This document shows positions 50,092-59,629 of a stretch of 64,000 bases of DNA, piece by piece. The stretch's first letter is position 1, and every line of letters starts with the position of its first letter. The translations under genes were made by a program, and so were the position numbers. This DNA comes from Rhodococcus erythropolis NBRC 15567. Its GTDB lineage: Bacteria > Actinomycetota > Actinomycetes > Mycobacteriales > Mycobacteriaceae. Under the pieces are notes generated by a model that was not told the origin of the DNA, did not search any database, and was given only the letters and a program-made list of their open reading frames with translations. The stretch covers positions 62,001 to 126,000 of the forward strand of contig NZ_BCRM01000011.1 of the NCBI RefSeq assembly GCF_001552595.1. Reading direction: 5' to 3'.

Positions 50092-51297
50092 TCAGCTGTG
50101 AGGTCTGTAGGCGGTCGGAGAATCGCGCCGAACGACACCCGCACAAGCCGCTGCGACCAGGACGCATGCAAACGGGATCAACATTGCTGTGGTGAGAGGC
50201 ACAAGCGTGGTGACCCAGCCGATGGTTGCCGGACCGGCGAGGAATCCGATGTATCCCATGCCGACGACGCGAGACATGTTGGTGCCGGCCGAACCTGAGC
50301 CCAGATTTCCCGCCGTTGTGAAGATCTGCGGAATGCATCCCGACAGGCCGGCGCCGAACAGGGCCCAACCGAGCAACGTCAGTGGTAGCCAGCCCGACAC
50401 CACGACGGTCAGCATTCCGATGGACGAGAGCAACGCACCGTAGCGAACCACTGCCACCGGGCCGACTGCCGCGCTGATCCGATCCGCGGTGAATCGGCCG
50501 ACGGTCATCATGGCGGAGAATGCACCGAACGACAGTGCAGCAACGGCATTCGAGACACCCAGATCTTCCTTGACCTGCAGTGCGCTCCAGTCGTTTGCCA
50601 CTCCCTCGGCCAGCATCAGAACAAAGGCGAGGGTTCCGAGGGCAAGTACGCGAGCCGAGAATCTGCCGTGTGTCTTTCCGGTAGTCGACGCGGTTTCGGC
50701 ATGCACGTCGACGAGAGGGAGCAGGGGTCGCGAGCACAACCAGACCGCGAGCAAGCCGATTGCCGACGCGATGCTGAGCGTGACGTACGGCGGAAGATCC
50801 AGTGCGAGAGTGCCGAATCCGATGACGGACCCTAATACGCCGCCGACCGAGAACATGCCGTGAAAGGCCGCCATGATCGGGCGCCGGTACAACTGTTCGG
50901 CCTCGACAGCCTGCGAGTTCATCGACACGTCCAACGCGCCGTTCGCGAAGCCGAATACAACAAGTGCAGCGCCCAGTTGCCAGGTGTTCGTGGCAAATCC
51001 CGGGCCGAGAGTGGCGAATGCCAGCCCGCTACCCGCCAGGATGACCATGCGCCTGCTGCCGTATCGATCGGCGAGCGGACCGCTCAATTGCATACCGGCA
51101 ATGGCTCCGACAGCAAGAAGGAGAAGCAGTGAGCCGAGCGTCGAGTGACTGATTCCCACACGGTGTTCGATGGACGGAATGTGGACGACCCACATCGCGA
51201 GCAGAAATCCGTTGATGCCGAAGATGCCGAAGATGCCGGCCCGGGCGCGTACCAGGGCGGAGGTGGGGACTACTCGGTCGGTGGGGTTGACGCTCAC
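50092..51297 (-). CDS. MFS transporter (YbjJ-like)
   Basis: A 401-aa, 12-helix permease of the group that includes E. coli YbjJ: GINGFLLAMWVVHIPSIEHR in the first helix pair, motif A GPLADRYGSRRM, FGFANGALDVSMNSQAVEAE (family mark) and DRISAAVGPVAVVRYG in the second half. GTG 51297 with AAGGA four bases upstream. It begins 11 bp after the stop of bkdC on the same strand, so it is probably co-transcribed with the Bkd genes; an associated organic-acid transport role is a guess. Confidence 0.85.
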   Translation of the reverse strand: MSVNPTDRVVPTSALVRARAGIFGIFGINGFLLAMWVVHIPSIEHRVGISHSTLGSLLLLLAVGAIAGMQLSGPLADRYGSRRMVILAGSGLAFATLGPGFATNTWQLGAALVVFGFANGALDVSMNSQAVEAEQLYRRPIMAAFHGMFSVGGVLGSVIGFGTLALDLPPYVTLSIASAIGLLAVWLCSRPLLPLVDVHAETASTTGKTHGRFSARVLALGTLAFVLMLAEGVANDWSALQVKEDLGVSNAVAALSFGAFSAMMTVGRFTADRISAAVGPVAVVRYGALLSSIGMLTVVVSGWLPLTLLGWALFGAGLSGCIPQIFTTAGNLGSGSAGTNMSRVVGMGYIGFLAGPATIGWVTTLVPLTTAMLIPFACVLVAAACAGVVRRDSPTAYRPHS

Positions 51298-51307
51298 TCG
51301 TTCCTTT

Positions 51308-52543
51308 TTACAGGTGAGACAGCAACAGGTCCGGGTCCGCGAGCATCTGTGCGACAAATGAGAGGAATCTCGCGGCCTGCTCACCATCGAGTATCCGGTG
51401 GTCGAACGTCAACGTCAGTGTCGCGACGCTCCGCGCTTCGATCTTGCGCTCGATTACCCAGGGACGCTCGCTCACTGTGCCCAGGCAAAGGATGACGGCT
51501 TCTCCCGGATTGAGGAGCGGAATGCCCCCGTCGACGCCGAAGACTCCGACATTGGTGATCGTGACGGTTCCGCCGGTCAGGTGATGGACGTCGGTCACTC
51601 CCGCGCGGGCAGCGACGGTCAGTTCGGTCACCGCGCGTGCAAGTTGGACCAGGCTCAGCGTCTCGGCGCTTTTGATGTTGGGCACGGACAGTCCACGTTC
51701 GGAGGCGACGGCGATGCCGAGATTCACGTGATCGTCGATGACGGCGTCGCCGCGGGCCTCGTCCCAATGCGCGTTCACCATCGGGTGCGACGAGATCGCC
51801 GTAACCAAGGCCTTGGCCGCGAGAGTCAGCGGAGTGAGAGAAAGCCCGGTGAATGCGTCCGAGGGACGGAGCCTGCCGAGTAGTTCCATCGAAGGCGTGA
51901 CATCGGCGGTGAGGAAGACGCTGGCCTGAGGGGCACGGGTACTGGCGACCATCGCCGACGCCATCTGTTTCCGCATGCCGGACGAGACCGGCTGTTTCTG
52001 CATACCGGATTCGGCCGGCCGCGGAGCTCCATTCGACGCGGCCTTCAAACGAAGCGCGTCTGCGACGTCCGCTGCCGTGACGGCACCGTCGAATCCACTT
52101 CCGGTGATTTCGCTCAGATCGATGCCGGCTTCGCGGGCCGCGCGCCGCGCCGAGGGTGTTGCGGGCCGACGCTCGGTACTCGCCGCGGTTTGCGAGTGTG
52201 GCGTAATCCTGTTCCGTCGTCGGCTCGGTCTCTCGGCCGCGGGTCCGTATCCGACAAGCACGCTCGGAGACTGTGAATCACTTGGAGTCGGTGAATCTGC
52301 AGGCTCCTCGATACGGATGATCGGAGTGCCGACCGGGACGGTAGAGCCAGGTTCGACGAGGAGTTCTCTGACAACGCCGACGTAGGGCGACGGCAGTTCG
52401 ACGAGAGCTTTGGCTGTCTCTACCTGGGCGAGAACTTGATTGAGTTTCACCTTGTCGCCGATGCCGACCGTCCACTCGACCAGATCGGCGGACGTCAGGC
52501 CCTCGCCGAGATCCGGCAACCGGAATTCGTGCCCGGTACTCAT
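51308..52543 (-). CDS. bkdC: Branched-chain 2-oxoacid dehydrogenase E2 (lipoamide acyltransferase)
   Basis: A 411-aa E2. Lipoyl domain 1-80 with Lys45 (VETAKALVELPSPY), Ser/Pro linker, E3/E1-binding domain ~128-162 (TPSARRAAREAGIDLSEI), then the acyltransferase core with the catalytic DHRILDG (His ~382) near the C-terminus. It moves the acyl group from E1 to CoA. It overlaps the E1-beta gene by four bases (ATGA). Together with E1-alpha and E1-beta it matches the Bkd complex for leucine, isoleucine and valine 2-oxoacids. No E3 (lipoamide dehydrogenase) gene is adjacent, so E3 must come from elsewhere. Confidence 0.92.
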   Translation of the reverse strand: MSTGHEFRLPDLGEGLTSADLVEWTVGIGDKVKLNQVLAQVETAKALVELPSPYVGVVRELLVEPGSTVPVGTPIIRIEEPADSPTPSDSQSPSVLVGYGPAAERPSRRRNRITPHSQTAASTERRPATPSARRAAREAGIDLSEITGSGFDGAVTAADVADALRLKAASNGAPRPAESGMQKQPVSSGMRKQMASAMVASTRAPQASVFLTADVTPSMELLGRLRPSDAFTGLSLTPLTLAAKALVTAISSHPMVNAHWDEARGDAVIDDHVNLGIAVASERGLSVPNIKSAETLSLVQLARAVTELTVAARAGVTDVHHLTGGTVTITNVGVFGVDGGIPLLNPGEAVILCLGTVSERPWVIERKIEARSVATLTLTFDHRILDGEQAARFLSFVAQMLADPDLLLSHL

Positions 52544-53517
52544 GCTGCCAGCGTCCGGTCGAGTGCTGCGAGGATCCGGTCGGCGTCCGGAAGGTGAAAT
52601 CGCTCGAGCTTGGCGGGCGGGTAGGGGATGTCGAATCCGGTGACCCGCAGGATCGGTGACTCGAGCTGATAGAAGCAGTGTTCCGCGACGTGTGCTGCGA
52701 TTTCGGCGCCGACGCCGAGAAACTTCGGCGCCTCGTGGACGACGACCAGCCGGCCTGTCTTGTTCACCGACGCCTCGATCGTGTCGAAGTCGATGGGGGA
52801 GAGTGAACGCAGATCCACGACCTCCAGATCGTGGCCTTCTTCTTCGGCGATCCGCGCGGCGTCGAGCGCGGTGGCGACCATGGATCCGTACGCAACTACT
52901 GTCGCGTCGTCTCCAGGGCGAGCGACGCGGGCACGGTGGAGCGGAAGCTCGGGCGCGGCATCGGTATTCACGTCGGCGGTATCCCAGTAGCGCCGTTTGG
53001 GTTCGAGGAATATCACCGGGTCGTCGGCCGCAATGGATTGGCGGATCATGTGAAAACCGTCGATCGGATTGCTCGGGTACACCACCCGCAGTCCCGCCGT
53101 GTGAGCGAAGTACGCTTCCGGCGACTCCGAATGATGTTCCACCGCACCGATTCCGCCGCCACTGGGAATCCGAATCGTCAGTGGCGCAGAGGCAGCGCCT
53201 CGGGTGCGGTAGTGGATCTTGGCCACCTGCGAGACGATCTGATCGAAAGCCGGGTAGACAAACCCGTCGAACTGAATTTCGCAGACAGGCCGATATCCGC
53301 GCAAGGCAAGACCGAAAGCTGTTCCCACGATCCCTGATTCGGCGAGGGGCATGTCAATCACCCGAGTATCGCCGAAGTCCTTCTGCAGGGCGTCGGTAAC
53401 CCGGAATACACCGCCGAGACGGCCCACGTCCTCTCCCATGATGACAACGCGACGATCGCCTTCGAGTGCGCGTCGCAGGCCGGTGTTGAGCGCGGTCACC
53501 AGATTCATGACGGTCAT
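52540..53517 (-). CDS. bkdB: 2-oxoacid dehydrogenase E1 component, beta subunit
   Basis: A 325-aa transketolase-like beta chain: RVVIMGEDVGRLGGVFRVTD, DMPLAESGIVGTAFGLALRG, EIQFDGFVYPAFDQIVSQVA and EVVDLRSLSPIDFDTIEASV. With E1-alpha it forms the TPP-dependent decarboxylase. ATG 53517 overlaps the E1-alpha stop by four bases. Complete. Confidence 0.92.
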   Translation of the reverse strand: MTVMNLVTALNTGLRRALEGDRRVVIMGEDVGRLGGVFRVTDALQKDFGDTRVIDMPLAESGIVGTAFGLALRGYRPVCEIQFDGFVYPAFDQIVSQVAKIHYRTRGAASAPLTIRIPSGGGIGAVEHHSESPEAYFAHTAGLRVVYPSNPIDGFHMIRQSIAADDPVIFLEPKRRYWDTADVNTDAAPELPLHRARVARPGDDATVVAYGSMVATALDAARIAEEEGHDLEVVDLRSLSPIDFDTIEASVNKTGRLVVVHEAPKFLGVGAEIAAHVAEHCFYQLESPILRVTGFDIPYPPAKLERFHLPDADRILAALDRTLAA

Positions 53518-54602
53518 GACGAAGCCCCTTCCATGCTGCGGAGATACGCGCGATGCTCTTCGCGTTCAACGTCGATCAGTGGGTGTGGCTCGGCGTAGAC
53601 GTGATCGAAGAGCGCGGACGGGGGTGGATCGGCAAGCGCGATGGTTGCGCGTCGCAGTCCAGCTGCGACGCCGTCGGCCGCCGCCGCGATGGTGCTGAGT
53701 TCGTTTTCTCCGAGAAGATCGCGACGGCCGAGGAACAGGCGCATTCGCTCGAGCGGATCGCGGCTTCTCCACTCCGACATGTCCGTATCGGCGCGGTACC
53801 TGCTCGGATCGTCGGACGTCGTGTGCGGGCCCATTCGGCAGGTGATCGCCTCGATGAACGTCGGTCCGCTGCCTTCGCGTGCGCGATTGAGCGCCGAGCG
53901 CGTGACTGCGAGAACGGCGAGGACGTCGTTGCCGTCGACGCGGATCGCGGGGATGCCGTAACCGATCGCCCGATGTGAGATGGGCGTGCGTGACTGGAGG
54001 GATACCGGTTCACTGATGGCCCACTGGTTGTTCTGGCAGAAGAAGACAACGCCGACACGGAAACTGGCGGCAAATCCCATCGCCTCGGCGATGTCGCCCT
54101 GACTTGTGGCGCCGTCGCCGAAGTACGCGATCGTTGCGATCTCGGCGCCGTCCAGGTGTGCGCCGAGTGCGTACCCGGTGGCGTGCAGCCCTTGGGAGCC
54201 GACGACGATCGCCGGATTGGTGACGTTGAATTGTTCTGGATCCCAACCGGAATGGGAGATTCCTCGCCACATGGTGGTCAGCAATTCGGGGGGAACTCCC
54301 CGGCAGTACGCGACGGCATGTTCGCGGTAGCTGGTGAACGCGAAGTCGTCTGGGGCGAGCGCTCTCGCGGAACCGACCTGGGCGGCTTCTTGGCCCAGCA
54401 TCGGAGCCCACAAACCTATTTCGCCTTGACGCTGCAGGGCAACAGCTTCGGTGTCGATTCGGCGACTCACGACGAGATCGCGATACAACGACAGCAGTTC
54501 GTCAGGCCCGATGTCTGTTATTAGACGGTCGAATTCGGGACGGCACACTCGTGCGCCGTTCGGTTGGATGAGTTGGACCGGATAATCGAGGTTGTCGATC
54601 AT
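53514..54602 (-). CDS. bkdA: 2-oxoacid dehydrogenase E1 component, alpha subunit
   Basis: A 362-aa TPP-dependent alpha chain. The TPP/Mg motif is YFGDGATSQGDIAEAMGFAA...CQNNQWAIS (GDG...NN). Other marks: LYRDLVVSRRIDTEAVALQRQ and YRADTDMSEWRSRDPLERMR with the phosphorylation-loop-like segment TCRMGPHTTSDDPSRY. First gene of bkdABC; GAGGTGA lies 6 bases upstream of ATG 54602. It needs TPP, whose pyrimidine salvage operon is in this window. Confidence 0.92.
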   Translation of the reverse strand: MIDNLDYPVQLIQPNGARVCRPEFDRLITDIGPDELLSLYRDLVVSRRIDTEAVALQRQGEIGLWAPMLGQEAAQVGSARALAPDDFAFTSYREHAVAYCRGVPPELLTTMWRGISHSGWDPEQFNVTNPAIVVGSQGLHATGYALGAHLDGAEIATIAYFGDGATSQGDIAEAMGFAASFRVGVVFFCQNNQWAISEPVSLQSRTPISHRAIGYGIPAIRVDGNDVLAVLAVTRSALNRAREGSGPTFIEAITCRMGPHTTSDDPSRYRADTDMSEWRSRDPLERMRLFLGRRDLLGENELSTIAAAADGVAAGLRRATIALADPPPSALFDHVYAEPHPLIDVEREEHRAYLRSMEGASS

Positions 54603-54775
54603 CTTCGCTCACCTCGGTTTCTTCTCATGCCCGGCGCGCCTCGTGAGTACGCCGCACAATCCCGATGTGTTGTATGCAGTTGTCGCTCTACCATCAGGAT
54701 CCCCCTGATTGGGAAATCCGCAAGTATTTTCACTGCCGTATCAGGACCGGAACTGCGAACTGGCGAGTAACAAAC

Positions 54776-55852
54776 GTGTCGGTACGGCCAACCGATCGGA
54801 ATTCAACCGCTAGCATCGGTGCGGTGACTGCAGTCGGTTTGAACGAAGAAGCTGTTTCCGCGTGGATCGCCGAACTGGGGGTCGGCGCCACGACACCACT
54901 GACTTTCGAGAGGATCGGTAACGGGCAATCGAACCTGACCTACTCCGTGACGGATGCGGGCGGAGGACGGTGGGTACTGCGCAGACCTCCACTCGGCACG
55001 TTGTTGGCGTCCGCGCACGACGTCGTTCGCGAGCACCGCATCCTGTCCTCGCTCCAGGGAACCAAAGTGCCGGTTCCGAAGATCCTCGGCATCACGGAAG
55101 ACCCGGAGATCACGGACGCTCCGCTGGTCCTCATGAGCTACATCGACGGCGTTGTGATCGATGGCGTTCCAGTGGCTCAGAAGTTGACCGAGGACGAGCG
55201 TCGCGCGGTCGGATTGGCGATGCCGAAAACCCTTGCAAGCATTCACGGGGTTGACCTGGAAGAGACCGGCCTCGACGATCTGGCCAGCCGCAAGCCCTTT
55301 GCCGAGCGTCAGCTCAAACGGTGGTCGGCGCAGTGGGAGAAGTCGAGGACCCGCGATGTTCCGGACGTTGACCGGTTGGCCGAGATTCTGCACCGAAACA
55401 TTCCGGAACAGAACGAAGTGACCTTGGTTCACGGCGACTTCCACCTCAACAACGTCATCACCGACCCGGTCGAGGGGCGCATCGTTGCCGTCGTCGACTG
55501 GGAGCTGTGCACGTTGGGGGAGCCGCTCGCGGATCTCGGTGCGCTACTCGCGTACTGGCCGGAAGCCGGTGACAAAGTTGCCGGTCCGTTCATGGCGTCC
55601 ACGCTGGAAGGCTTCCCGAACCGCGACGAGCTGGTCGCTGCCTACGTCGAGGCGACTGGCCGCGACGTGTCAGCGGTCGGATATTGGCACGTACTCGCTC
55701 TGTGGAAGCTCTCGATCATCGCCGAGGGCGTGCTGCGACGCATTCTCGACGATCCGCGGAACAAAGCCGAGCACGGCGGCCCGACGGTCGCGCTGATCGA
55801 CGGAATCGTCGCACGCGCCGTCTTGACGGCAGATCAGCTCGGCCTGAGCTAG
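54776..55852 (+). CDS. Aminoglycoside-phosphotransferase-like (FadE-associated) protein
   Basis: A 358-aa protein kinase-like phosphotransferase of the group often linked to acyl-CoA dehydrogenases: RIGNGQSNLTYSV, GRWVLRRPPLGTLLASAHD (Lys/Arg ATP region), catalytic LVHGDFHLNNVITDP and metal VVDWELCTLGEPLADL. The substrate is unknown; relatives phosphorylate a hydroxy group on a lipid or acyl-CoA-derived molecule. GTG 54776 is the best start, with no strong ribosome-binding site. Its last four bases overlap the thioesterase gene tail to tail. Confidence 0.82.
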   Translation: MSVRPTDRNSTASIGAVTAVGLNEEAVSAWIAELGVGATTPLTFERIGNGQSNLTYSVTDAGGGRWVLRRPPLGTLLASAHDVVREHRILSSLQGTKVPVPKILGITEDPEITDAPLVLMSYIDGVVIDGVPVAQKLTEDERRAVGLAMPKTLASIHGVDLEETGLDDLASRKPFAERQLKRWSAQWEKSRTRDVPDVDRLAEILHRNIPEQNEVTLVHGDFHLNNVITDPVEGRIVAVVDWELCTLGEPLADLGALLAYWPEAGDKVAGPFMASTLEGFPNRDELVAAYVEATGRDVSAVGYWHVLALWKLSIIAEGVLRRILDDPRNKAEHGGPTVALIDGIVARAVLTADQLGLS

Positions 55853-56298
55853 TTTTCGGTCAAGGTCCCGGCTGCTGATCTGATCGCAGCCGGGATCTCC
55901 ACCGGCTTACGGGTGTCGGCATCGACGTAGACGTGCACGAAGCGACCAGTCGCGGCAGGTTCCCAATGGCCGTTTTCGACCTCGTGGAATATCGCCAGGG
56001 CGTAGACGATGCTCTTGGTGCCCAGCTTCTCGACGGAGATACCCACCTGCAACTGCTCGGGGAACGACAGTTCGCTCAGGTACCGGCACGACGTCTCGGC
56101 GACGACGCCGATGGCAGGCAGATTGCGGATGTCGGTTCCAGTGGAAGACATCAGCCAGGCGTTGACCGCGGTGTCGAAGTACGAGTAGTAGGTCACGTTG
56201 TTGACGTGGCCGTAGTGATCGTTGTCGTCCCACCGCGTCGGGACGGGCCAGAGAACGGGAAACTCGCTGATCGACGGGGGCGTCTGCGCTGTGCTCAC
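55849..56298 (-). CDS. Acyl-CoA thioesterase (4HBT hotdog family)
   Basis: A 149-aa single hotdog domain: VPTRWDDNDHYGHVNNVTYYSYFDTAVNAWL with the catalytic Asp in the DNDHYGHVNN motif, then SCRYLSELSFPEQLQVGISV. It resembles 4-hydroxybenzoyl-CoA thioesterase/YbgC proteins and would free CoA from small acyl thioesters. ATG 56298 overlaps the stop of the BenE gene upstream on the same strand by four bases, so the two are co-expressed. The physiological acyl group is unknown; pairing with a benzoate-type permease hints at an aromatic or short acid. Confidence 0.85.
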   Translation of the reverse strand: MSTAQTPPSISEFPVLWPVPTRWDDNDHYGHVNNVTYYSYFDTAVNAWLMSSTGTDIRNLPAIGVVAETSCRYLSELSFPEQLQVGISVEKLGTKSIVYALAIFHEVENGHWEPAATGRFVHVYVDADTRKPVEIPAAIRSAAGTLTEN

Positions 56299-57533
56299 GG
56301 CTTCGACTGTAGTGAGGACTTTCGCGAGAGTGAGGGCAGGGTGGTGCCCTGTAGGACTGCACGCACGATCAGCCCCACCAACAGTGCCCAGAATGCCGAA
56401 CCGACTCCCAGGATACTGACCCCGGATGCGGCGATCAGAAACGTGACCACGGCGCCTTCACGTTCACTCGCCTCGCTCAGCGCCGACGTGAGGGCGCCGG
56501 CAAGCGTTGCCAGGAGCGCCAGTCCGGCAACAGTTTCCACGACTCCGGCCGGTGCGGCGGCTACCAGAGCGGCCACCGCGGCCGCGCCGGCAGCGAGAAC
56601 GAGATACGCCCAGCCTGCGGTGAAGGCAGCGATCCATCGACGTTTGGGATCCGGATGTGCGGTGGGGGCGGCGGCCAGGGCTGCGCTGATCGCCGCGAGG
56701 TTGATCGCATGGCCACCGGCCGGTGCGCCGACGATGGTGCCGATACCCGTCACGATCATCGACGGCCGCCAGGGAACGGTGTAGCCGAACGAATTCATCA
56801 CGGCCACACCGGGAATGTTCTGCGAAGCCATCGTGACGATGTAGAGGGGAATCGCAATGCCGATCATTGCTTGCCAGGTCCACGACGGCGCAGTGAGATC
56901 GATGCGGGGAATCATGGCGCCGGCGTCGAGCACTCGATCCGACGTGACGAGGCTGATCCCGATCACGACCGCTGCTGTGAGAAACGCGAGCGGAACTGCC
57001 CATCGCTTGGAGAAGCGCTGCGCGGCAAGCCAAACCAGGATGACGGGCGCGACCGCTGCCGGTGCGTCCCGGACGGCGATGATCGGCGCCAGGCACAACG
57101 GCATCAGAACCCCGGCGAGCATCGCTTGCGCGAGGGGCGTCGGGATTGCCGAGATGATCCTTCCGAGCGTCGGCCACAGTCCGGTCAGCACGATCGCGAT
57201 TCCGACGACGATGAATGCTCCGACCGCGGCCGGCCACCCACCCTCGACCGCTCCGGCGCCGGCGAGCAGAGCGGCACCGGGCGTCGACCAGGCCAGGGTG
57301 ATCGGCATCCGATACCGGCGTGAGAGCCAGAGCATTCCCAACGCTTGGGTCACACACAGAATCAGCAGTCCGGACGCCGCCTCGGTCGCGTCCGCGCCGA
57401 CAGCGGCGAGGCCGGTGAGCACCACCGCGAACGAACTGGTGAAGCCGACGAGGGCCGTGACGATGCCTGCGCTCATCGGTTGCGAGTTGCTGCGAACGGC
57501 TTCCGGTTCGGTGGTATCTGTGGAGTCCGACAT
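56295..57533 (-). CDS. benE: BenE-family benzoate/H+ symporter
   Basis: A 412-aa membrane protein with about 12 helices of the BenE family: TALVGFTSSFAVVLTGLAAVG, ALGMLWLSRRYRMPITLAWSTPGAALLA (central signature), IPTPLAQAMLAGVLMPLCLAP and ASQNIPGVAVMNSFGY. It would import benzoate or a similar acid with protons. It is the first gene of a two-gene unit with the thioesterase. No ben/cat catabolic genes are nearby, so the substrate may be something else. Confidence 0.88.
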   Translation of the reverse strand: MSDSTDTTEPEAVRSNSQPMSAGIVTALVGFTSSFAVVLTGLAAVGADATEAASGLLILCVTQALGMLWLSRRYRMPITLAWSTPGAALLAGAGAVEGGWPAAVGAFIVVGIAIVLTGLWPTLGRIISAIPTPLAQAMLAGVLMPLCLAPIIAVRDAPAAVAPVILVWLAAQRFSKRWAVPLAFLTAAVVIGISLVTSDRVLDAGAMIPRIDLTAPSWTWQAMIGIAIPLYIVTMASQNIPGVAVMNSFGYTVPWRPSMIVTGIGTIVGAPAGGHAINLAAISAALAAAPTAHPDPKRRWIAAFTAGWAYLVLAAGAAAVAALVAAAPAGVVETVAGLALLATLAGALTSALSEASEREGAVVTFLIAASGVSILGVGSAFWALLVGLIVRAVLQGTTLPSLSRKSSLQSKP

Positions 57534-57569
57534 GGTCAGTGATTCTGCCCGACCCGCCCCAGACCCGAT

Positions 57570-58043
57570 TTACCTGTCCGGTCGGATGGGTGAGGTGACC
57601 GCTTTGCCGTAGATGAGGTGCGTTTGGGCATGCCAGACTTCGGGATGTGCGGCGAGGTGGTCGATCAATACTCGCTGTAGATGCGCACTGTCACGGACCG
57701 CGACGTGGAGGAAGAAATCCTCGGGCCCCGAGACGTTGAAGAGCGCAAGCGTTTCCGGCAGCGCTAGCGCGTCGGCGGTGAACCGGTCGACGAGGTCGCG
57801 GCGGTGTGGTCGCAATTGAACGGCGATGATCGCCTGCATCGACCGGCCAACGGCTGCCGGATCGACAACCGCGTGGATACCGCTGATCGTTCCGTTGGCA
57901 CGTAGGCGTCGTACGCGCTCGTGGCACGAGGACGTCGCCAAGCCGACTCGATCGGCCAACACCTTGTTGGTGATCGACGCGTCGTTCTGCAATTCGGCCA
58001 AAATCTTCCAGTCCACCGGATCCAGAGGCTCATTCTTCGTCAT
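57570..58043 (-). CDS. Lrp/AsnC-family regulator divergent from LysE
   Basis: A 157-aa protein: HTH LDPVDWKILAELQNDASITN with recognition helix GLATSSCHERVRRLRANG, and the RAM ligand-binding domain (AIIAVQLRPHRRDLVDRF to THLIYGKAV). Start ATG 58043; a start 39 codons upstream would run into the divergent lysE gene. The start-to-start distance is about 103 bp, so it likely activates the exporter in response to its amino-acid substrate, as in other Lrp-LysE pairs. Confidence 0.87.
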   Translation of the reverse strand: MTKNEPLDPVDWKILAELQNDASITNKVLADRVGLATSSCHERVRRLRANGTISGIHAVVDPAAVGRSMQAIIAVQLRPHRRDLVDRFTADALALPETLALFNVSGPEDFFLHVAVRDSAHLQRVLIDHLAAHPEVWHAQTHLIYGKAVTSPIRPDR

Positions 58044-58145
58044 CTGCCGAACTATATCCGGAGTCGTTTTGAACTTCCCGGATCCAGTTGCACACTCCTG
58101 GCATGAACATGTGTCTCGAATCAGCTCGGGTGTGAGGTATTTCGG

Positions 58146-58769
58146 ATGAGTGTCGGTCAATGGCTCGCTTTCGGCTCCCTGCTATCCATCGTCCTGTTCA
58201 CGCCGGGACCGGATTTTGTCCTGATCCTGCGTCATTCTCTGGCAGATCGTCGGACCGGCGCGGTGGTGGCCGCCGGTGTGATTTCCGGGCTCTTCGTTCA
58301 CACCGCTGCCGCGTCACTGGGTCTCTCCGCACTTGTGGCGACACGGCCACAGTTGCTCTCTGCGCTCACATACGCCGGGGCGGCATATCTGACCTGGCTC
58401 GGCATCTCCGCGATTCGAAGTGCTTTCAAAGCCCGAGCCTCGGACGAGGGAATTCCGGCAGCGAAAGAACCGATCGCGGTCACCACGGCATTTCGCTACG
58501 GCTTCCTCTCGAACCTGCTGAACCCGAAGGCGCTGTTGTTCTTTCTCGGGCTACTCCCGCAATTCATCGAGCCGGGTGAAGGCGCAGGGCTGCGCACGTT
58601 GATGTTGGCGGGCGCGACGGTGGTCGCCGCGGCACTGTGGTGGGCGATCGTGGTGGTGTTGGCGGCCGGAGCCGGCAAGAAGCTGCGTCGTCCTGGCGTC
58701 GGCAAGCGAATCGACGTGGTGACGGGAGTGTTGTTGGTGGGTCTCGGCGCCTTCTTCGGGGTTGCATGA
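58146..58769 (+). CDS. LysE-family amino-acid exporter
   Basis: A 207-aa, six-helix protein: LLSIVLFTPGPDFVLILRHSL (the family's PGPxF/L mark), GVISGLFVHTAAASLG, YAGAAYLTWLGISAIRSAFK and FRYGFLSNLLNPKALLFF (NPK mark). It exports a basic or neutral amino acid. Regulated by the divergent Lrp-type gene. The downstream sulfurtransferase starts 22 bp after its stop on the same strand, so they may be co-transcribed. Confidence 0.9.
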   Translation: MSVGQWLAFGSLLSIVLFTPGPDFVLILRHSLADRRTGAVVAAGVISGLFVHTAAASLGLSALVATRPQLLSALTYAGAAYLTWLGISAIRSAFKARASDEGIPAAKEPIAVTTAFRYGFLSNLLNPKALLFFLGLLPQFIEPGEGAGLRTLMLAGATVVAAALWWAIVVVLAAGAGKKLRRPGVGKRIDVVTGVLLVGLGAFFGVA

Positions 58770-58791
58770 GTGGTCGTGTCAGGATGGGTTC

Positions 58792-59628
58792 ATGACACTT
58801 CCCGTGCTGATCGACGTCGAAGAACTGTCCGCTCTCATCGAGGCCGGCGCTGCGCCGCGATTGCTCGATGTCCGATGGGCGCTGGGTGATTCGAACGGCG
58901 AGCAGCATTTTCGCGACGGCCATATTCCCGGCGCGGTATTCGTGAACCTCGACGAGGAACTTGCCTCGCCGTCGTCGCCGGGCACGGGAAGGCATCCGCA
59001 GCCGAGTCTCGAAGACCTGCAGGACGCTGCGCGTCGTTGGGGAATCGACGACGGTGATTCGGTGGTGCTTTACGACGCCACCGGCAACACGGCCGCTGCC
59101 CGTGGTTGGTGGCTGCTGCGGTGGGCCGGGCTCTCGGATGTCCGACTGCTCGACGGCGGGCTACAGGCCTGGGAGTCCGCGGGACTGCCGTTGGCGGCCG
59201 GTATCGGTGAGTCGGTCACTCCGGGCAGCGTGACTTTCACCGGCGGCAACATGCCGACGGTCGACATCGACGGCGTCGGCGACTGGACGCGTGCGGGCGG
59301 TGTGCTTCTCGACGCCCGAGCGGGGGAGCGGTACCGCGGCGAGGTCGAGCCGATGGATCCCGTCGCAGGGCACATCCCCGGTGCGGTGAGCGCGCCGACC
59401 GCGGAGAACATCACCGGCGACGGTCGGTTCCTGGACGCGACCCGCTTGCGTGAGCGGTTCGCCGGACTGGGCGCCGGAGACAGTGTCGCGGTGTACTGCG
59501 GATCCGGAGTAACTGCAGCGCATGAGATTGCGGCACTCGCGATCGCCGGTTACGACGCGACGCTGTTCCCAGGCTCGTGGTCACAGTGGTCGAACGACAG
59601 CACTCGCGCCGTCGACACCGGAGCCTGA
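58792..59628 (+). CDS. Sulfurtransferase with two rhodanese domains (SseA-like)
   Basis: A 278-aa protein of two rhodanese folds. The first (~1-125) is inactive at the usual Cys position, while the second has the active loop VYCGSGVTAAHEIAAL (Cys near 240), the CGSGVTA motif of 3-mercaptopyruvate sulfurtransferases. Other marks: LLDVRWALGDSNGEQHFRDG, HIPGAVFVNLDEELASP, GHIPGAVSAPTAENI. It transfers sulfur from 3-mercaptopyruvate or thiosulfate to a thiol or cyanide. ATG 58792 chosen over an upstream in-frame codon because AGGATGGG precedes it. Confidence 0.88.
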   Translation: MTLPVLIDVEELSALIEAGAAPRLLDVRWALGDSNGEQHFRDGHIPGAVFVNLDEELASPSSPGTGRHPQPSLEDLQDAARRWGIDDGDSVVLYDATGNTAAARGWWLLRWAGLSDVRLLDGGLQAWESAGLPLAAGIGESVTPGSVTFTGGNMPTVDIDGVGDWTRAGGVLLDARAGERYRGEVEPMDPVAGHIPGAVSAPTAENITGDGRFLDATRLRERFAGLGAGDSVAVYCGSGVTAAHEIAALAIAGYDATLFPGSWSQWSNDSTRAVDTGA

Positions 59629-59629
59629 G